The notes under the pieces were generated by a model. The model saw only the letters and a list, made by a program, of their open reading frames with translations, was not told where the DNA came from and searched no databases. The position numbers were made by a program, and so were the translations under genes. A stretch of 64,000 bases of DNA from Hydrogenoanaerobacterium sp032017025 (GTDB lineage Bacteria; Bacillota; Clostridia; Oscillospirales; Ruminococcaceae), in NCBI RefSeq assembly GCF_032017025.1, contig NZ_DALZQO010000005.1, positions 62,001 through 126,000 on the forward strand, in the 5' to 3' direction. Positions 18,007-26,592 of the stretch are shown here, one piece after another (the first letter of the stretch is position 1; the number at the start of each line of letters is the position of its first letter).

Positions 18007-18711
18007 TTATTCGGCGTCACTCATGCGGTAGCCCACGCCCACCTCGGTAAGAATATAACGCGGCTCAGCAGGGTTTTTTTCAATTTTACGGCGGATATTC
18101 GCCATGTTTACACGCAGAATCTGGTTGTCACCCGCAGCAAAAGGGCCCCAAATCTGTTCGATAATGCTGTCGTAGGTGAGTACACGCCCCGCGCAGCGGC
18201 AGAGCAAGGCCACAATTTTATATTCAATCTGTGTCAGGTGTATGTCAGTGCCATCTACCCATACCATGCGTTTATCAAAATCGATAGCGAAGCCACCTGT
18301 TGTAAATTTGGTACTGGGTACGCTGTCACCCGTTTCGGGCTTGCTGTTATGGCGCAAAGCGGTACGAATACGCGCCAGCAGTTCTGAAGTACCAAACGGC
18401 TTCGTGATGTAATCATCCGCACCCAGGTCGAGTGCTTCAACCTTTTCGCGCTCGTAACCGCGCGCCGAAACTATGATGATGGGAATATTCGACCATTCAC
18501 GCACCGATTTGAGTACCTCCAGCCCATCCATGTCGGGCAGTCCCAGGTCAAGCAGCACCACATCGGGGCAGTGTGAGGTGATTAAAGACAGCGTCTCGCG
18601 CCCTGTCTCAGTTTTAATAGTTCGATATCCGTTTGCGGTCAATACGGTAGAGATAAAATTGCTGATAGCACGTTCGTCCTCAACAATTAAAATAGTTACT
18701 TTATTGGCCAT
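18007..18711 (-). CDS. KdpE-like response regulator (OmpR family)
   Basis: The 234-residue protein has a receiver domain (acid pair E11 D12, phosphoacceptor D55 in VVLLDLGLPDMDG, conserved Lys in ITKPFG) and a C-terminal winged helix (about 135-230, with TQIEYKIVALLCRCAGRVLT). It ranks closest to KdpE, and the partner kinase gene is 14 bp upstream. OmpR-family regulators bind tandem direct repeats about 11 bp apart; such repeats are present at 20371-20423, in front of the phosphate/potassium operon. No kdpFABC is in the window. Confidence 0.9.
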   Translation of the reverse strand: MANKVTILIVEDERAISNFISTVLTANGYRTIKTETGRETLSLITSHCPDVVLLDLGLPDMDGLEVLKSVREWSNIPIIIVSARGYEREKVEALDLGADDYITKPFGTSELLARIRTALRHNSKPETGDSVPSTKFTTGGFAIDFDKRMVWVDGTDIHLTQIEYKIVALLCRCAGRVLTYDSIIEQIWGPFAAGDNQILRVNMANIRRKIEKNPAEPRYILTEVGVGYRMSDAE

Positions 18712-18725
18712 ATGGTTTCACCCCT

Positions 18726-20258
18726 TCATTTATCAATCGGCAGCGTAAAGGTAAAGGCTGCTCCGCCGCCCTGTTTATTTGTCACAGTTATTTCACCGCC
18801 ATGTGCTTTCACAATAGAATTACAGATGGAAAGCCCGATGCCCATTCCTCTGGAAGAATCGCTGCTGCGCTTGCCGCGCGCCTCGTAGCCCTCAAAAAGA
18901 TACGGGATATCCACCTGCTTAATGCCTTTTCCATGGTCTCGCACCTCAAACATTGCAAGGTTCCCCTCGCGTGTGACGGTAAGCTCAATGGGAGCATCTT
19001 CACCGGAATGCCGAATCGCGTTTTCCACCAAGTTGATGATGACCTGTTCAATCAGCGTTGCATCCATGGGGACAAGTAAGAATTCATCGGGAACCCGAAC
19101 CTGCAGCTGTTGCGTGGGGAAACGCGATTTTGCGCGCCCAATCGCCTCGGCAACAATTTCCTCCACTGCCTCGGGCGATTTATGCACAGTTGCGCCGCCT
19201 TCGCTGATGCGGGTGACCGACAGCAGATTTTCTACCATCCGAATCAGCCATTGTGAATCCTCACGGATATCATCCACCAGTTTATCGTGCGTTTGTTCAT
19301 CCAATTGCCCTTTGCTCTCCAGTATTGCCGAGCTTGCTCCCAAAATACTGGTGAGCGGGGTACGCAAGTCATGTGAAATGGCACGCAGCAGGTTGCTGCG
19401 CATCTTCTCCTTTTCCGATTCCACCAATATACGGCTTTGCTCGTCCGAAAGCTTCTGTCGCTCCAGCGCCATGGCAATCTGCGAGGTCATCATATCCAAA
19501 AAGGTCATCTGCTCGGGCTCCGGCGCAGCGCCGTCGTCATACAGCAGCCCAATTACGCCCAGTGCCTGCCGCTGTGACGCTACAGGCAGGTACAAACCAT
19601 ATGCCTTGGTGCAGGTATCGGTACCGGTGCCGGCACACTCGTTGTTCACAAACACCCAGTGCACTGCGAACTGCTCGTTGGAAGAACGTAAAATCAGCTC
19701 TTGACTCAGGCTGGCAGCGGCAATTTTTCCTGTACAGCCGCACTGCGGGTCATCGGTGTAAAAAATTACCGGACGGTGAAAAAAGTCGCTCAGGTAATCC
19801 AACGTAAGGTTCACAATATTATCCAGCCCCCGGGTAATTAAAAGCTGGCGGGTAATTTCATAAAGCTTTTCGGTACGCAGCTCACGCAGGGCGGACTGAC
19901 GTGCCTGTTCGGTAATTTGTGCGGTCATGGCGCTGGTGATGAGTGAAACCAAAAGCATGCTTAAAAAAGTGATGGGGTAGCCAGCAAGGGTAAAATCCAG
20001 CGCAGAATAAGGGAAGGTGAAAAAAAAGTTTACCCCGATTACACCTGCGACCGATGCACATATGCCCCAGAGATATCCGGTGGTTACGCGTGAAACAAAT
20101 ACCACTGCCAAAATGTAAATAACAATCATGCTTACGTTGTCAAAACTGGCGAACGCCTGTTGCAGCAAAAGGCAGATTGTTGTTGCGGCAAGCAATATCA
20201 GCAAGGTTTTAACCGCATCGTACCGCAGCCATTTAGGTGCTTTATCCGAGGCGAACAT
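18726..20258 (-). CDS. KdpD-like sensor histidine kinase lacking the KdpD sensor domain
   Basis: About 510 residues: four membrane segments of the DUF4118 type (about 15-110), a GAF-like domain (about 140-265), HisKA with phospho-His in ISHDLRTPLTS, and HATPase with NLVENAIRHS and GMGIGLSI. The roughly 350-residue N-terminal KdpD/Usp region that senses potassium and c-di-AMP in full KdpD is absent, so this is the truncated form common in Clostridia. I favour the ATG at 20258 (AAGGAG 9 bp upstream); an in-frame GTG at 20282 is also possible. It is co-transcribed with the regulator gene and divergent from the pit-trk operon. Confidence 0.9.
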   Translation of the reverse strand: MFASDKAPKWLRYDAVKTLLILLAATTICLLLQQAFASFDNVSMIVIYILAVVFVSRVTTGYLWGICASVAGVIGVNFFFTFPYSALDFTLAGYPITFLSMLLVSLITSAMTAQITEQARQSALRELRTEKLYEITRQLLITRGLDNIVNLTLDYLSDFFHRPVIFYTDDPQCGCTGKIAAASLSQELILRSSNEQFAVHWVFVNNECAGTGTDTCTKAYGLYLPVASQRQALGVIGLLYDDGAAPEPEQMTFLDMMTSQIAMALERQKLSDEQSRILVESEKEKMRSNLLRAISHDLRTPLTSILGASSAILESKGQLDEQTHDKLVDDIREDSQWLIRMVENLLSVTRISEGGATVHKSPEAVEEIVAEAIGRAKSRFPTQQLQVRVPDEFLLVPMDATLIEQVIINLVENAIRHSGEDAPIELTVTREGNLAMFEVRDHGKGIKQVDIPYLFEGYEARGKRSSDSSRGMGIGLSICNSIVKAHGGEITVTNKQGGGAAFTFTLPIDK

Positions 20259-20370
20259 GTTCTTGTTCTCCTTAATCTTCACTTAAAATCACCCACCTCT
20301 CAGGCTTTATACGGATCAAATCAGCTTTATACAGTGCTGCCGAGCAGCGGCACATTACCTTGATTATACC

Positions 20371-20423
20371 GTAAACAAGGCGTAAAGCAAGGAAAACAAG
20401 CATTAAGAAATTGTTAAGAATGG
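20371..20423 (+). promoter_or_regulatory. 11-bp phased direct repeats, candidate KdpE-type operator
   Basis: GTAAACAAGG begins at 20371 and GTAAAGCAAGG at 20382, a related AAAACAAGCA at 20393, then TTAAGAA at 20403 and again at 20414. The spacing is 10-11 bp throughout, the spacing of OmpR/PhoB-family half-sites. The array ends 11 bp before the -35 box of the pit operon and lies between it and the kdpDE genes. Confidence 0.5.
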
Positions 20424-20433
20424 ATGCGGGATG

Positions 20434-20462
20434 TTGTCGAGTTTGGGCAATCGTGCTACGAT
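20434..20462 (+). promoter_or_regulatory. Predicted promoter of the pit-DUF47-trkHA operon
   Basis: TTGTCG at 20434-20439, 17-bp spacer, TACGAT at 20457-20462. Both boxes deviate from consensus, which fits an activator-dependent promoter. Confidence 0.55.
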
Positions 20463-20528
20463 GACTTTGCGCAAAATTTACACACGGCTTACAACAAGAC
20501 AGGAAACAAAACAGGGAGGAGATCTTTC

Positions 20529-21581
20529 TTGACCATCACGCTTTCTGAATTTTTCAGTCAGGCGATAACCAACCCAGCGCTGCTGATTACCGCACTGCTG
20601 ACCATGGGGGTCATTTTGGTAAACGGTTGGACAGACGCGCCGAACGCAATTGCAACCTGCGTTTCAACACGGGCAATGAGCCCCCGCAGTGCCATTTTAA
20701 TGGCAGCGGTATTTAATTTTTTAGGTGTACTATTTATGACACTTGTCAACGCGACCGTTGCACAAACCATCTACAATATGGTGGATTTTGGCGGAGATCC
20801 CCACGAAGCACTCACTGCACTGTGCGCTGCGCTGTTTGCCATTGTGGTGTGGGCGACAGCGGCTTGGGCCTTTGGTATTCCCACCAGTGAAAGCCACGCG
20901 CTGATTGCAGGTGTTTCGGGTGCGGCAATTGCAATGCACAACGGTTTATCTGGCATTAACGGGGGAGAATGGGTGAAGGTACTGTACGGCTTGGGTCTCT
21001 CCACACTGCTCGGTTTTGTTATGGGCTGGGTCACAGTGAAGCTGATTGAAGTAATCTGCCGCAGACTGGACCGCCGGAAAACAAGCAGTTTTTTTCAGGG
21101 CGCACAGGTGTGCGGCGGTGCGGCAATGGCGTTTATGCACGGTGCTCAAGATGGGCAAAAGTTTATGGGAATCTTTATGCTGGGCATTTTTCTTGCCAGG
21201 GGGCAGGGGGATGTTTCAAGTTTTGTTATTCCGATGTGGATGATGATTCTATGCTCAGCAGTGATGGGGCTTGGCACTTCAATCGGCGGCTATCGCATTA
21301 TTAAGGCGGTGGGCATGGATATGGTAAAACTCGAGCAATATCAAGGCTTTTCGGCAGATCTTGCAGCAGCGGGCTGCCTGCTGATTTCGTCACTTACCGG
21401 TATTCCGGTGAGCACCACACACACCAAAACCACTGCGATTATGGGTGTAGGTGCTGCAAAGCGAGTATCCTCAGTTAATTGGAGTGTGGTAAAAGAAATG
21501 GTGCTCACTTGGGTGCTCACTTTTCCCGGCTGCGGATTAATTGGTTTTTTAATGGCAAAGCTGTTTATGTGGATTTTTTAG
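20529..21581 (+). CDS. PiT family inorganic phosphate permease
   Basis: The 350-residue polytopic protein has the PiT signatures twice: NGWTDAPNAIATCVSTRAMSP near the N-terminus and HGAQDGQKFMGIF in the second half, with about ten hydrophobic segments. PiT proteins carry metal-phosphate with protons or sodium. The start is TTG at 20529, with GGGAGGAG 7 bp upstream; a longer frame from 20424 would begin inside the promoter. It is the first of four genes. The cytoplasmic loop around residue 180 is short, as in Gram-positive PitA homologues. Confidence 0.92.
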   Translation: MTITLSEFFSQAITNPALLITALLTMGVILVNGWTDAPNAIATCVSTRAMSPRSAILMAAVFNFLGVLFMTLVNATVAQTIYNMVDFGGDPHEALTALCAALFAIVVWATAAWAFGIPTSESHALIAGVSGAAIAMHNGLSGINGGEWVKVLYGLGLSTLLGFVMGWVTVKLIEVICRRLDRRKTSSFFQGAQVCGGAAMAFMHGAQDGQKFMGIFMLGIFLARGQGDVSSFVIPMWMMILCSAVMGLGTSIGGYRIIKAVGMDMVKLEQYQGFSADLAAAGCLLISSLTGIPVSTTHTKTTAIMGVGAAKRVSSVNWSVVKEMVLTWVLTFPGCGLIGFLMAKLFMWIF

Positions 21582-21602
21582 TTTGAAAGGATAGAGTAAA
21601 AC

Positions 21603-22226
21603 ATGGGGAACAAGAAAGATTACAACTACTATGATATGTTTGTAAAGATGGTGGATTACTCCTGCCAGGCGGCAGAAATGCTGCACGATGTACTTACAAA
21701 TTTTGATGCAGATAAGCTGCATGATAAAATTACAGAAATGCATAATTTAGAGCATGGCGCCGATATGTGCAAGCACGATATGATGAATAAGCTGGTACGT
21801 GAATTCATCACCCCAATTGAGCGAGAAGACATTATGGAGCTTGCACAGGAATTGGATGAGGTCACCGATAATATTGAGGATGTTTTGCTGCGTGTGTACA
21901 TGTATAATATCACTGCGATTCGCCCCGAAGCACTGGAATTTTCAAACGTTATTGTCAGCTGCTGCAAGGCACTGAAAAAAGCAATGGAAGATTTCCACAA
22001 TTTCCGTAAATCTACAACGGTGCAGACCAGTATCATCGAAATCAACCGCCTCGAAGAGGTTGGCGACAAGCTATACACCGAATCGGTGCGCAGGCTGTAT
22101 GTGAACTGCAAAGACCCCATTGAAATTATTGCTTGGACCGAAACACTCGACCGCCTTGAAAAATGCTGCGATGCCTGTGAGCATGCAGCCAATGTGGTTG
22201 AAAGTGTTATTATGAAGAACTCGTAG
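21603..22226 (+). CDS. DUF47 family protein (PhoU-like, Pit partner)
   Basis: This 207-residue all-helical cytoplasmic protein is of the DUF47/TIGR00153 family, distantly related to PhoU. Typical blocks are EHGADMCKHDMMNKLVREFITPIEREDIMELA and EVTDNIEDVLLRVYMYN (read across about 45-105), and the C-terminal DRLEKCCDACEHAANVVESV. Members are encoded next to PiT permeases and modulate their activity, as here, 21 bp downstream. AAAGGATAGAG lies before the ATG. Confidence 0.92.
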   Translation: MGNKKDYNYYDMFVKMVDYSCQAAEMLHDVLTNFDADKLHDKITEMHNLEHGADMCKHDMMNKLVREFITPIEREDIMELAQELDEVTDNIEDVLLRVYMYNITAIRPEALEFSNVIVSCCKALKKAMEDFHNFRKSTTVQTSIIEINRLEEVGDKLYTESVRRLYVNCKDPIEIIAWTETLDRLEKCCDACEHAANVVESVIMKNS

Positions 22227-22245
22227 ATTACAAGGAGGCATTTTT

Positions 22246-23538
22246 GTGTCCCATCAAGGCAGAATGAGCCCCGGGAGGGTTCTTGTTCTGGGTTTTGCAA
22301 TTGTTATCTTTACCGGTATGTTTTTACTGCTGCTTCCAATTTCGGCAAACCCGGGTATGCATGTGCGCCCCGTGGACGCACTGTTTACGTCAACCAGTGC
22401 GGTTTGTGTTACAGGCTTGGTCGCAATTGACACAGCGGGCACCTTTTCTGTGTTTGGCAGGGCGGTTGTCGCCGCGCTGATACAGGTGGGGGGCCTCGGT
22501 TTTACTTCGTTCGGCGTGTTGTTTATCCTGCTTGCGCGAAAAAATGTTGGTCTGCGCGAGCGTGTACTGATCAAAGAAGCGATGAATCTCAATTCGCTAA
22601 ACGGCATAGTCAAGCTGGTGAAATCGGTACTAAAGATGACCCTGCTGTTTGAAGGTGTGGGCATGGTACTCAGCTTTATTGTATTCGTGCAGGATTTCCC
22701 ACCGCTGGATGCCCTGGGGGTCAGCATATTCCATGCTATTTCAGCGTTCAACAATGCGGGCTTTGATATTCTGGGTGGGTTCGCAAACCTAATCCCTTAT
22801 CAAAGCAATGTGCTGCTCAACCTCACCACCTGTGCACTGATTGTTTTTGGCGGATTGGGTTTCACTGTGATCAAAGAGGTGTGGGAAAAGCGTTCGTGGC
22901 GCGCACTGTGCATGAACAGCAAAATTGTTTTGCTGATGACAACCTCGCTGCTTCTCATCGGTACCGTACTGCTCAAGTGCACCGAGGATGTCACCTGGCT
23001 GGGAGCGTTTTTCCAGAGCACAGCGGCGAGAACCGCAGGTTTTTCCACCTACAATCTCGGTAAATTCACGAACGCAGGTCTGTTTATTCTCATCATTCTT
23101 ATGTTTATCGGCGCATCGCCCGGTTCTACGGGCGGCGGTATCAAAACCACCACCACCTTTACGATGCTCAAAAGCATTTTCAGCATTGCCACCAACCGCG
23201 AATGCACCGCGTTTAAGCGTAAGATACCCCAAGAAAGTGTAATACGTGCCTTTACGCTCACAATTCTTGCGCTTGGTGTGGTTTGCATAAATACCCTGCT
23301 GGTAAGCCTTGCTGAACCGCAGTACAGCTTTGTGCAAGTGCTGTTTGAAGTGGTTTCTGCGTTTGGTACGGTTGGTCTTTCCACCGGCATTACCCCGGAG
23401 CTTACCGATATCAGTAAAATTATTTTGTCACTCACCATGTTTTTTGGCAGGCTGGGTCCACTCACCATCGCATGCGTGTGGTCGTATCACCCGGCATCCA
23501 ACCTGCTTTATGCGGAAGAGCGAATTACAATAGGATAG
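22246..23538 (+). CDS. TrkH/KtrB family potassium channel subunit
   Basis: The 430-residue polytopic protein has the four pore loops of the SKT superfamily: TSAVCVTGLVAID, ISAFNNAGFDI, TAARTAGFSTYN and SAFGTVGLSTGI, each with the filter Gly. It imports potassium together with the TrkA/KtrA regulator encoded 10 bp downstream. The start is GTG at 22246 with AAGGAGG upstream. Length fits KtrB (about 450). Being in one operon with a phosphate permease implies coordinated potassium and phosphate uptake. Confidence 0.94.
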   Translation: MSHQGRMSPGRVLVLGFAIVIFTGMFLLLLPISANPGMHVRPVDALFTSTSAVCVTGLVAIDTAGTFSVFGRAVVAALIQVGGLGFTSFGVLFILLARKNVGLRERVLIKEAMNLNSLNGIVKLVKSVLKMTLLFEGVGMVLSFIVFVQDFPPLDALGVSIFHAISAFNNAGFDILGGFANLIPYQSNVLLNLTTCALIVFGGLGFTVIKEVWEKRSWRALCMNSKIVLLMTTSLLLIGTVLLKCTEDVTWLGAFFQSTAARTAGFSTYNLGKFTNAGLFILIILMFIGASPGSTGGGIKTTTTFTMLKSIFSIATNRECTAFKRKIPQESVIRAFTLTILALGVVCINTLLVSLAEPQYSFVQVLFEVVSAFGTVGLSTGITPELTDISKIILSLTMFFGRLGPLTIACVWSYHPASNLLYAEERITIG

Positions 23539-23548
23539 GAGCATTTCT

Positions 23549-24223
23549 ATGTTCAATTATCATAAACCGAGTATTCCATTTGGGGTAATTGGGTTAGGGC
23601 GCTTTGGCTATGCCCTTGCTGAAACTCTTGCCGCCTCAGGCAAAGAGGTTCTGGTTCTCGACAACAATGAAAATAAAATTCGTCAAATTCAAGAACATGT
23701 AGGGCAGGCATTCGTCACCCCTATACTAGATAAACCTACCTTGGAGGAAGCAGGCATTCAAAACTGCGAGACGGTTGTGGTTTGCATTGGTGAGCAGATT
23801 GAAGCAAGCATTCTCACCGCTCTTAACGTAATTGAGCTGGGTGTGCCGCGTGTTATTGCAAAAGCAATCAGTGCCGAGCATGGCAAGGTGCTGCGCAAAA
23901 TAGGTGCAGAAGTTGTTTACCCCGAAAAGGATATGGCAGTGCGGCTCGCGGGTAAGCTTAGCACCACACGCGCTCTCGACTATATTGAGCTCAACGGTGA
24001 CTTTTCCATCTCAGAAATCAAGCTTACCGATAAGTTTGACGGTATTACGGTGATGCAAGCAAATCTCCGTAAAAATTTTGGAATTAATATCATTGCCATC
24101 ATCAAAGGCAGCAAAACTACGGTTGATATTACTCCCGATATTGTACTCAATGAAAACGACGTGGTCGTGGTTGTAGGTAGAAATGAGAGCATTGCCGGCT
24201 TTGAAGATGCCCTTTCTAATTAA
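23549..24223 (+). CDS. TrkA/KtrA family potassium channel regulator
   Basis: The 224-residue protein has an RCK_N Rossmann domain (VIGLGRFGYALAETLA nucleotide loop, residues 10-26; Asp in VLVLDNNENK) and an RCK_C domain (about 140-220). Rings of this protein bind ATP/ADP or NAD(H), and the C domain often binds c-di-AMP, gating the TrkH channel. It is the last gene of the operon, followed by a strong terminator. Confidence 0.94.
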   Translation: MFNYHKPSIPFGVIGLGRFGYALAETLAASGKEVLVLDNNENKIRQIQEHVGQAFVTPILDKPTLEEAGIQNCETVVVCIGEQIEASILTALNVIELGVPRVIAKAISAEHGKVLRKIGAEVVYPEKDMAVRLAGKLSTTRALDYIELNGDFSISEIKLTDKFDGITVMQANLRKNFGINIIAIIKGSKTTVDITPDIVLNENDVVVVVGRNESIAGFEDALSN

Positions 24224-24240
24224 TTTTCCACATACAAACA

Positions 24241-24280
24241 AAAACCCCCGACAGCCAATTGGGCAGCCGGGGGTTTTTGT
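24241..24280. terminator. Terminator between trkA and the mutarotase-like gene
   Basis: Arms AAAACCCCCG and CGGGGGTTTT enclose an inner GCC/GGC pair; a T-run follows on the plus strand and an A-run on the left serves the minus strand. The genes are convergent. Confidence 0.88.
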
Positions 24281-24283
24281 TAC

Positions 24284-25153
24284 TTATAGCACCGAGACAG
24301 TATATCCAATTGAAAAGCTTTCGCCCGCAGACAGGGTGACAACGTATGGTTTGTGGGCAAAGTCGTTACTTTCAGCGGCAGTTGCGGCATGCCCCACCCA
24401 GGGTTCAAAGCATAGGTATGGTGCATCAGAGTGCGGTTTGCTCCAAAGTGCAAGCAGCGGGAAATCTGAAAAATTCATCTTTACGCCTTTGCCTGTGGTA
24501 TTGTGGCGCAGCGATACACTGCGTGAACGCAGCCCCTTAAAGATCAGTGCATCGTTGTCAAACAGCGTATGATCCAATGCCAGTCTATCGGTGTGATTAA
24601 GTCTGATGGCTGTGTTTTCAACCGGACCGTCTGGGGTAAGCGCCATGCAGGGCAGGTTCTCAACCTGCTCAAACACTACGCTGTAATCTTCAAAACGCTC
24701 GTTCCGGTGCAACGGACACATAAAGCCTGTATGTGCACCAATGCAAAACTGAATTGTGCTGTCAATTGCACGTACAGTAAAGCTTGTGGCAAAACCGTCG
24801 TCGGTTAGCTCGTGGCGTACCAGCAATTCAAAGTGATAGGGGTATTGTGCAAGCGTTTCAGCATTGTCGCAAAGGCGAAGCACCGCAAAATGCTCGCCGC
24901 TTTGCAACACTTCAAACTCCGAATGGCGCGCAAAGCCATGGCGCCCCATTTCGTAGGTTTTTCCGTCAATTTGCACCTGCCCGTTTTTTAGGCCGCCCAC
25001 TATGGGGAACAGAATCGGGTTGCGCCCTGCCCAATAGGCGGGGTCACCGTTCCAAATATATTCGGTATTCGCAATATCGCGGTAAGAAATCAGCTCTGCT
25101 CCGTAGGTATCCACCACGGCAGTGCAGCCATTCAGGTTTAAACTCAGCTTCAT
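24284..25153 (-). CDS. Aldose 1-epimerase (galactose mutarotase-like, LacX type)
   Basis: The 289-residue beta-sandwich protein has the LacX/YphB-type features: AELISYRDIANTEYIWNGDP at the start, NPILFPIVGGLKNG, GRHGFARHSEF and a C-terminal CFEPWVGHAAT segment. It would interconvert alpha and beta anomers of a sugar or sugar phosphate in the cytoplasm. I chose the ATG at 25153 over GTG 25162 because GGAAGGA lies 10 bp upstream of the former. It is alone between two terminators. Confidence 0.88.
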   Translation of the reverse strand: MKLSLNLNGCTAVVDTYGAELISYRDIANTEYIWNGDPAYWAGRNPILFPIVGGLKNGQVQIDGKTYEMGRHGFARHSEFEVLQSGEHFAVLRLCDNAETLAQYPYHFELLVRHELTDDGFATSFTVRAIDSTIQFCIGAHTGFMCPLHRNERFEDYSVVFEQVENLPCMALTPDGPVENTAIRLNHTDRLALDHTLFDNDALIFKGLRSRSVSLRHNTTGKGVKMNFSDFPLLALWSKPHSDAPYLCFEPWVGHAATAAESNDFAHKPYVVTLSAGESFSIGYTVSVL

Positions 25154-25243
25154 AAAAAACACTTCCTTCCGGTAATCACATTAGCACAGTGCAGAAGAAA
25201 AAACAATAAAAATATACCCTCATTATTGGTTTTATAAAAATTA

Positions 25244-25281
25244 CAAAAAAACAGAGAGCCACCCGCTTTTGCGGATGGCTC
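25244..25281 (-). terminator. Terminator of the MsmK-type ATPase gene
   Basis: On the minus strand GAGCCATCCGC, loop AAAA, GCGGGTGGCTC, then CTCTG and seven T. Confidence 0.82.
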
Positions 25282-25330
25282 GTTTGCATGTTTATAAAAG
25301 ATAATGCTCGAATGGGGAAGGTACAGCTGC

Positions 25331-26443
25331 TTAGTTGAAGATAACCTGCTCGGTTTCTTTGTCGAACATATGCAGTTTGTTGTTGTCAAACGCAACCTTC
25401 AGCACATCGTCCGATTTCGCGGTAGAGCGAGAGGGAACTTTAGCCGTAAGCTTTTTGCCTGCACAATCAAGGTACAGGAAGATCTCAGAGCCCATCATCT
25501 CGGCAATATCAACCTTCGCCTCTACAACGCTGTGCTCAGCGCTCTCTAGGAATACAGGCTCATCATGGATGTTTTCGGGACGAATACCAATGACAACTTC
25601 TTTGCCAACGTATTTGTCAAGCTCTTTTGAATCTGCTTTGCCCTTGGGGATACCGATGGAATAGCCATCAAACTCTGCAAAGTAGCCGTTTTCTTTTTTT
25701 GTCAAAATAACGTCGATAAAGTTCATTTGCGGTGAGCCGATAAAGCCTGCGACAAAGATGTTACAGGGGCTGTCGTAAAGTTTCTGCGGGGTATCCACCT
25801 GTTGAATAAAGCCGTCCTTCATAACAACAATGCGGTCACCCATTGTCATAGCCTCGGTCTGGTCATGGGTTACATAAACAAAGGTTGTGCCCAGTCTCTT
25901 ATGCAGCTTAGTAATCTCGGTTCTCATTGCGGTACGCAGTTTTGCGTCGAGGTTGGACAGAGGCTCGTCAAGCAGGAACACCGCCGGGTCACGAACCATA
26001 GCGCGGCCAAGGGCAACACGCTGGCGCTGACCACCCGAAAGGGCCTTGGGTTTACGGTTGAGCAGATGTTCAATGTCAAGAATTTTTGCAGCCTCTTCTA
26101 CCTTCTGTTTAATCTCGTCTTTGGGAACTTTACGGAGCTCAAGGCCGAAGGCCATATTCTTGAATACGGTCATATGCGGGTAAAGCGCATAGTTCTGGAA
26201 TACCATTGCAATGTCTCTATCCTTCGGGGCAACATCGTTTACCAAATTGTCGCCAATGTACAGCTCGCCTTTGGTAATTTCTTCAAGCCCTGCAATCATA
26301 CGCAGTGTAGTGGATTTACCGCAGCCGGAGGGGCCGACAAGAATGATAAACTCTTTGTCCTCAATTTCAAGGTTAAAATCGTTTACAGCGGTTACATCGC
26401 CGGGGTAAATTTTAAAGATGTTTTTTAAGCTGATACTTGCCAT
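25331..26443 (-). CDS. Sugar ABC transporter ATP-binding protein, UgpC/MsmK type
   Basis: The 370-residue ATPase has Walker A GPSGCGKSTTLRMIAG, Q-loop, signature LSGGQRQRVALGRA, Walker B VFLLDEPLSNLDAKLR, H-loop THDQ, and a C-terminal OB/TOBE regulatory domain from about 235. This is the multitask ATPase that energises several CUT1 sugar importers in Firmicutes. No permease or binding protein lies next to it, in agreement with a shared, orphan ATPase. A good minus-strand promoter lies at 26534-26562. A divergent AraC regulator follows. Confidence 0.93.
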   Translation of the reverse strand: MASISLKNIFKIYPGDVTAVNDFNLEIEDKEFIILVGPSGCGKSTTLRMIAGLEEITKGELYIGDNLVNDVAPKDRDIAMVFQNYALYPHMTVFKNMAFGLELRKVPKDEIKQKVEEAAKILDIEHLLNRKPKALSGGQRQRVALGRAMVRDPAVFLLDEPLSNLDAKLRTAMRTEITKLHKRLGTTFVYVTHDQTEAMTMGDRIVVMKDGFIQQVDTPQKLYDSPCNIFVAGFIGSPQMNFIDVILTKKENGYFAEFDGYSIGIPKGKADSKELDKYVGKEVVIGIRPENIHDEPVFLESAEHSVVEAKVDIAEMMGSEIFLYLDCAGKKLTAKVPSRSTAKSDDVLKVAFDNNKLHMFDKETEQVIFN

Positions 26444-26533
26444 AATCGCACCTACTTTTCTTTCATTGTAATTTATTGACCTGTTGCGTTCTTAAAAAAG
26501 AGCCTGTATAATGGTAATAATTCTTATAAATTC

Positions 26534-26562
26534 ATTGTATCCCGTTAAACAGTGCATTACAA
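26534..26562 (-). promoter_or_regulatory. Predicted sigma-A promoter of the MsmK-type gene
   Basis: On the minus strand TTGTAA (26557-26562), 17-bp spacer and TACAAT (26534-26539), giving a leader of about 85 nt. It lies in the divergent region 30 bp before the AraC gene start. Confidence 0.6.
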
Positions 26563-26592
26563 TGGTAATATGTTGATATGAGGTGTAAAAAA

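Noticed and set aside
18922..19704. 260-residue plus-strand frame opposite the KdpD-like kinase
   Set aside because: Ser-rich shadow of the kinase; no motif or start signal.
18007..20258. Full kdp operon regulation (kdpFABC)
   Set aside because: No Kdp ATPase subunit genes are in the window, and the kinase lacks the KdpD N-terminal domain.
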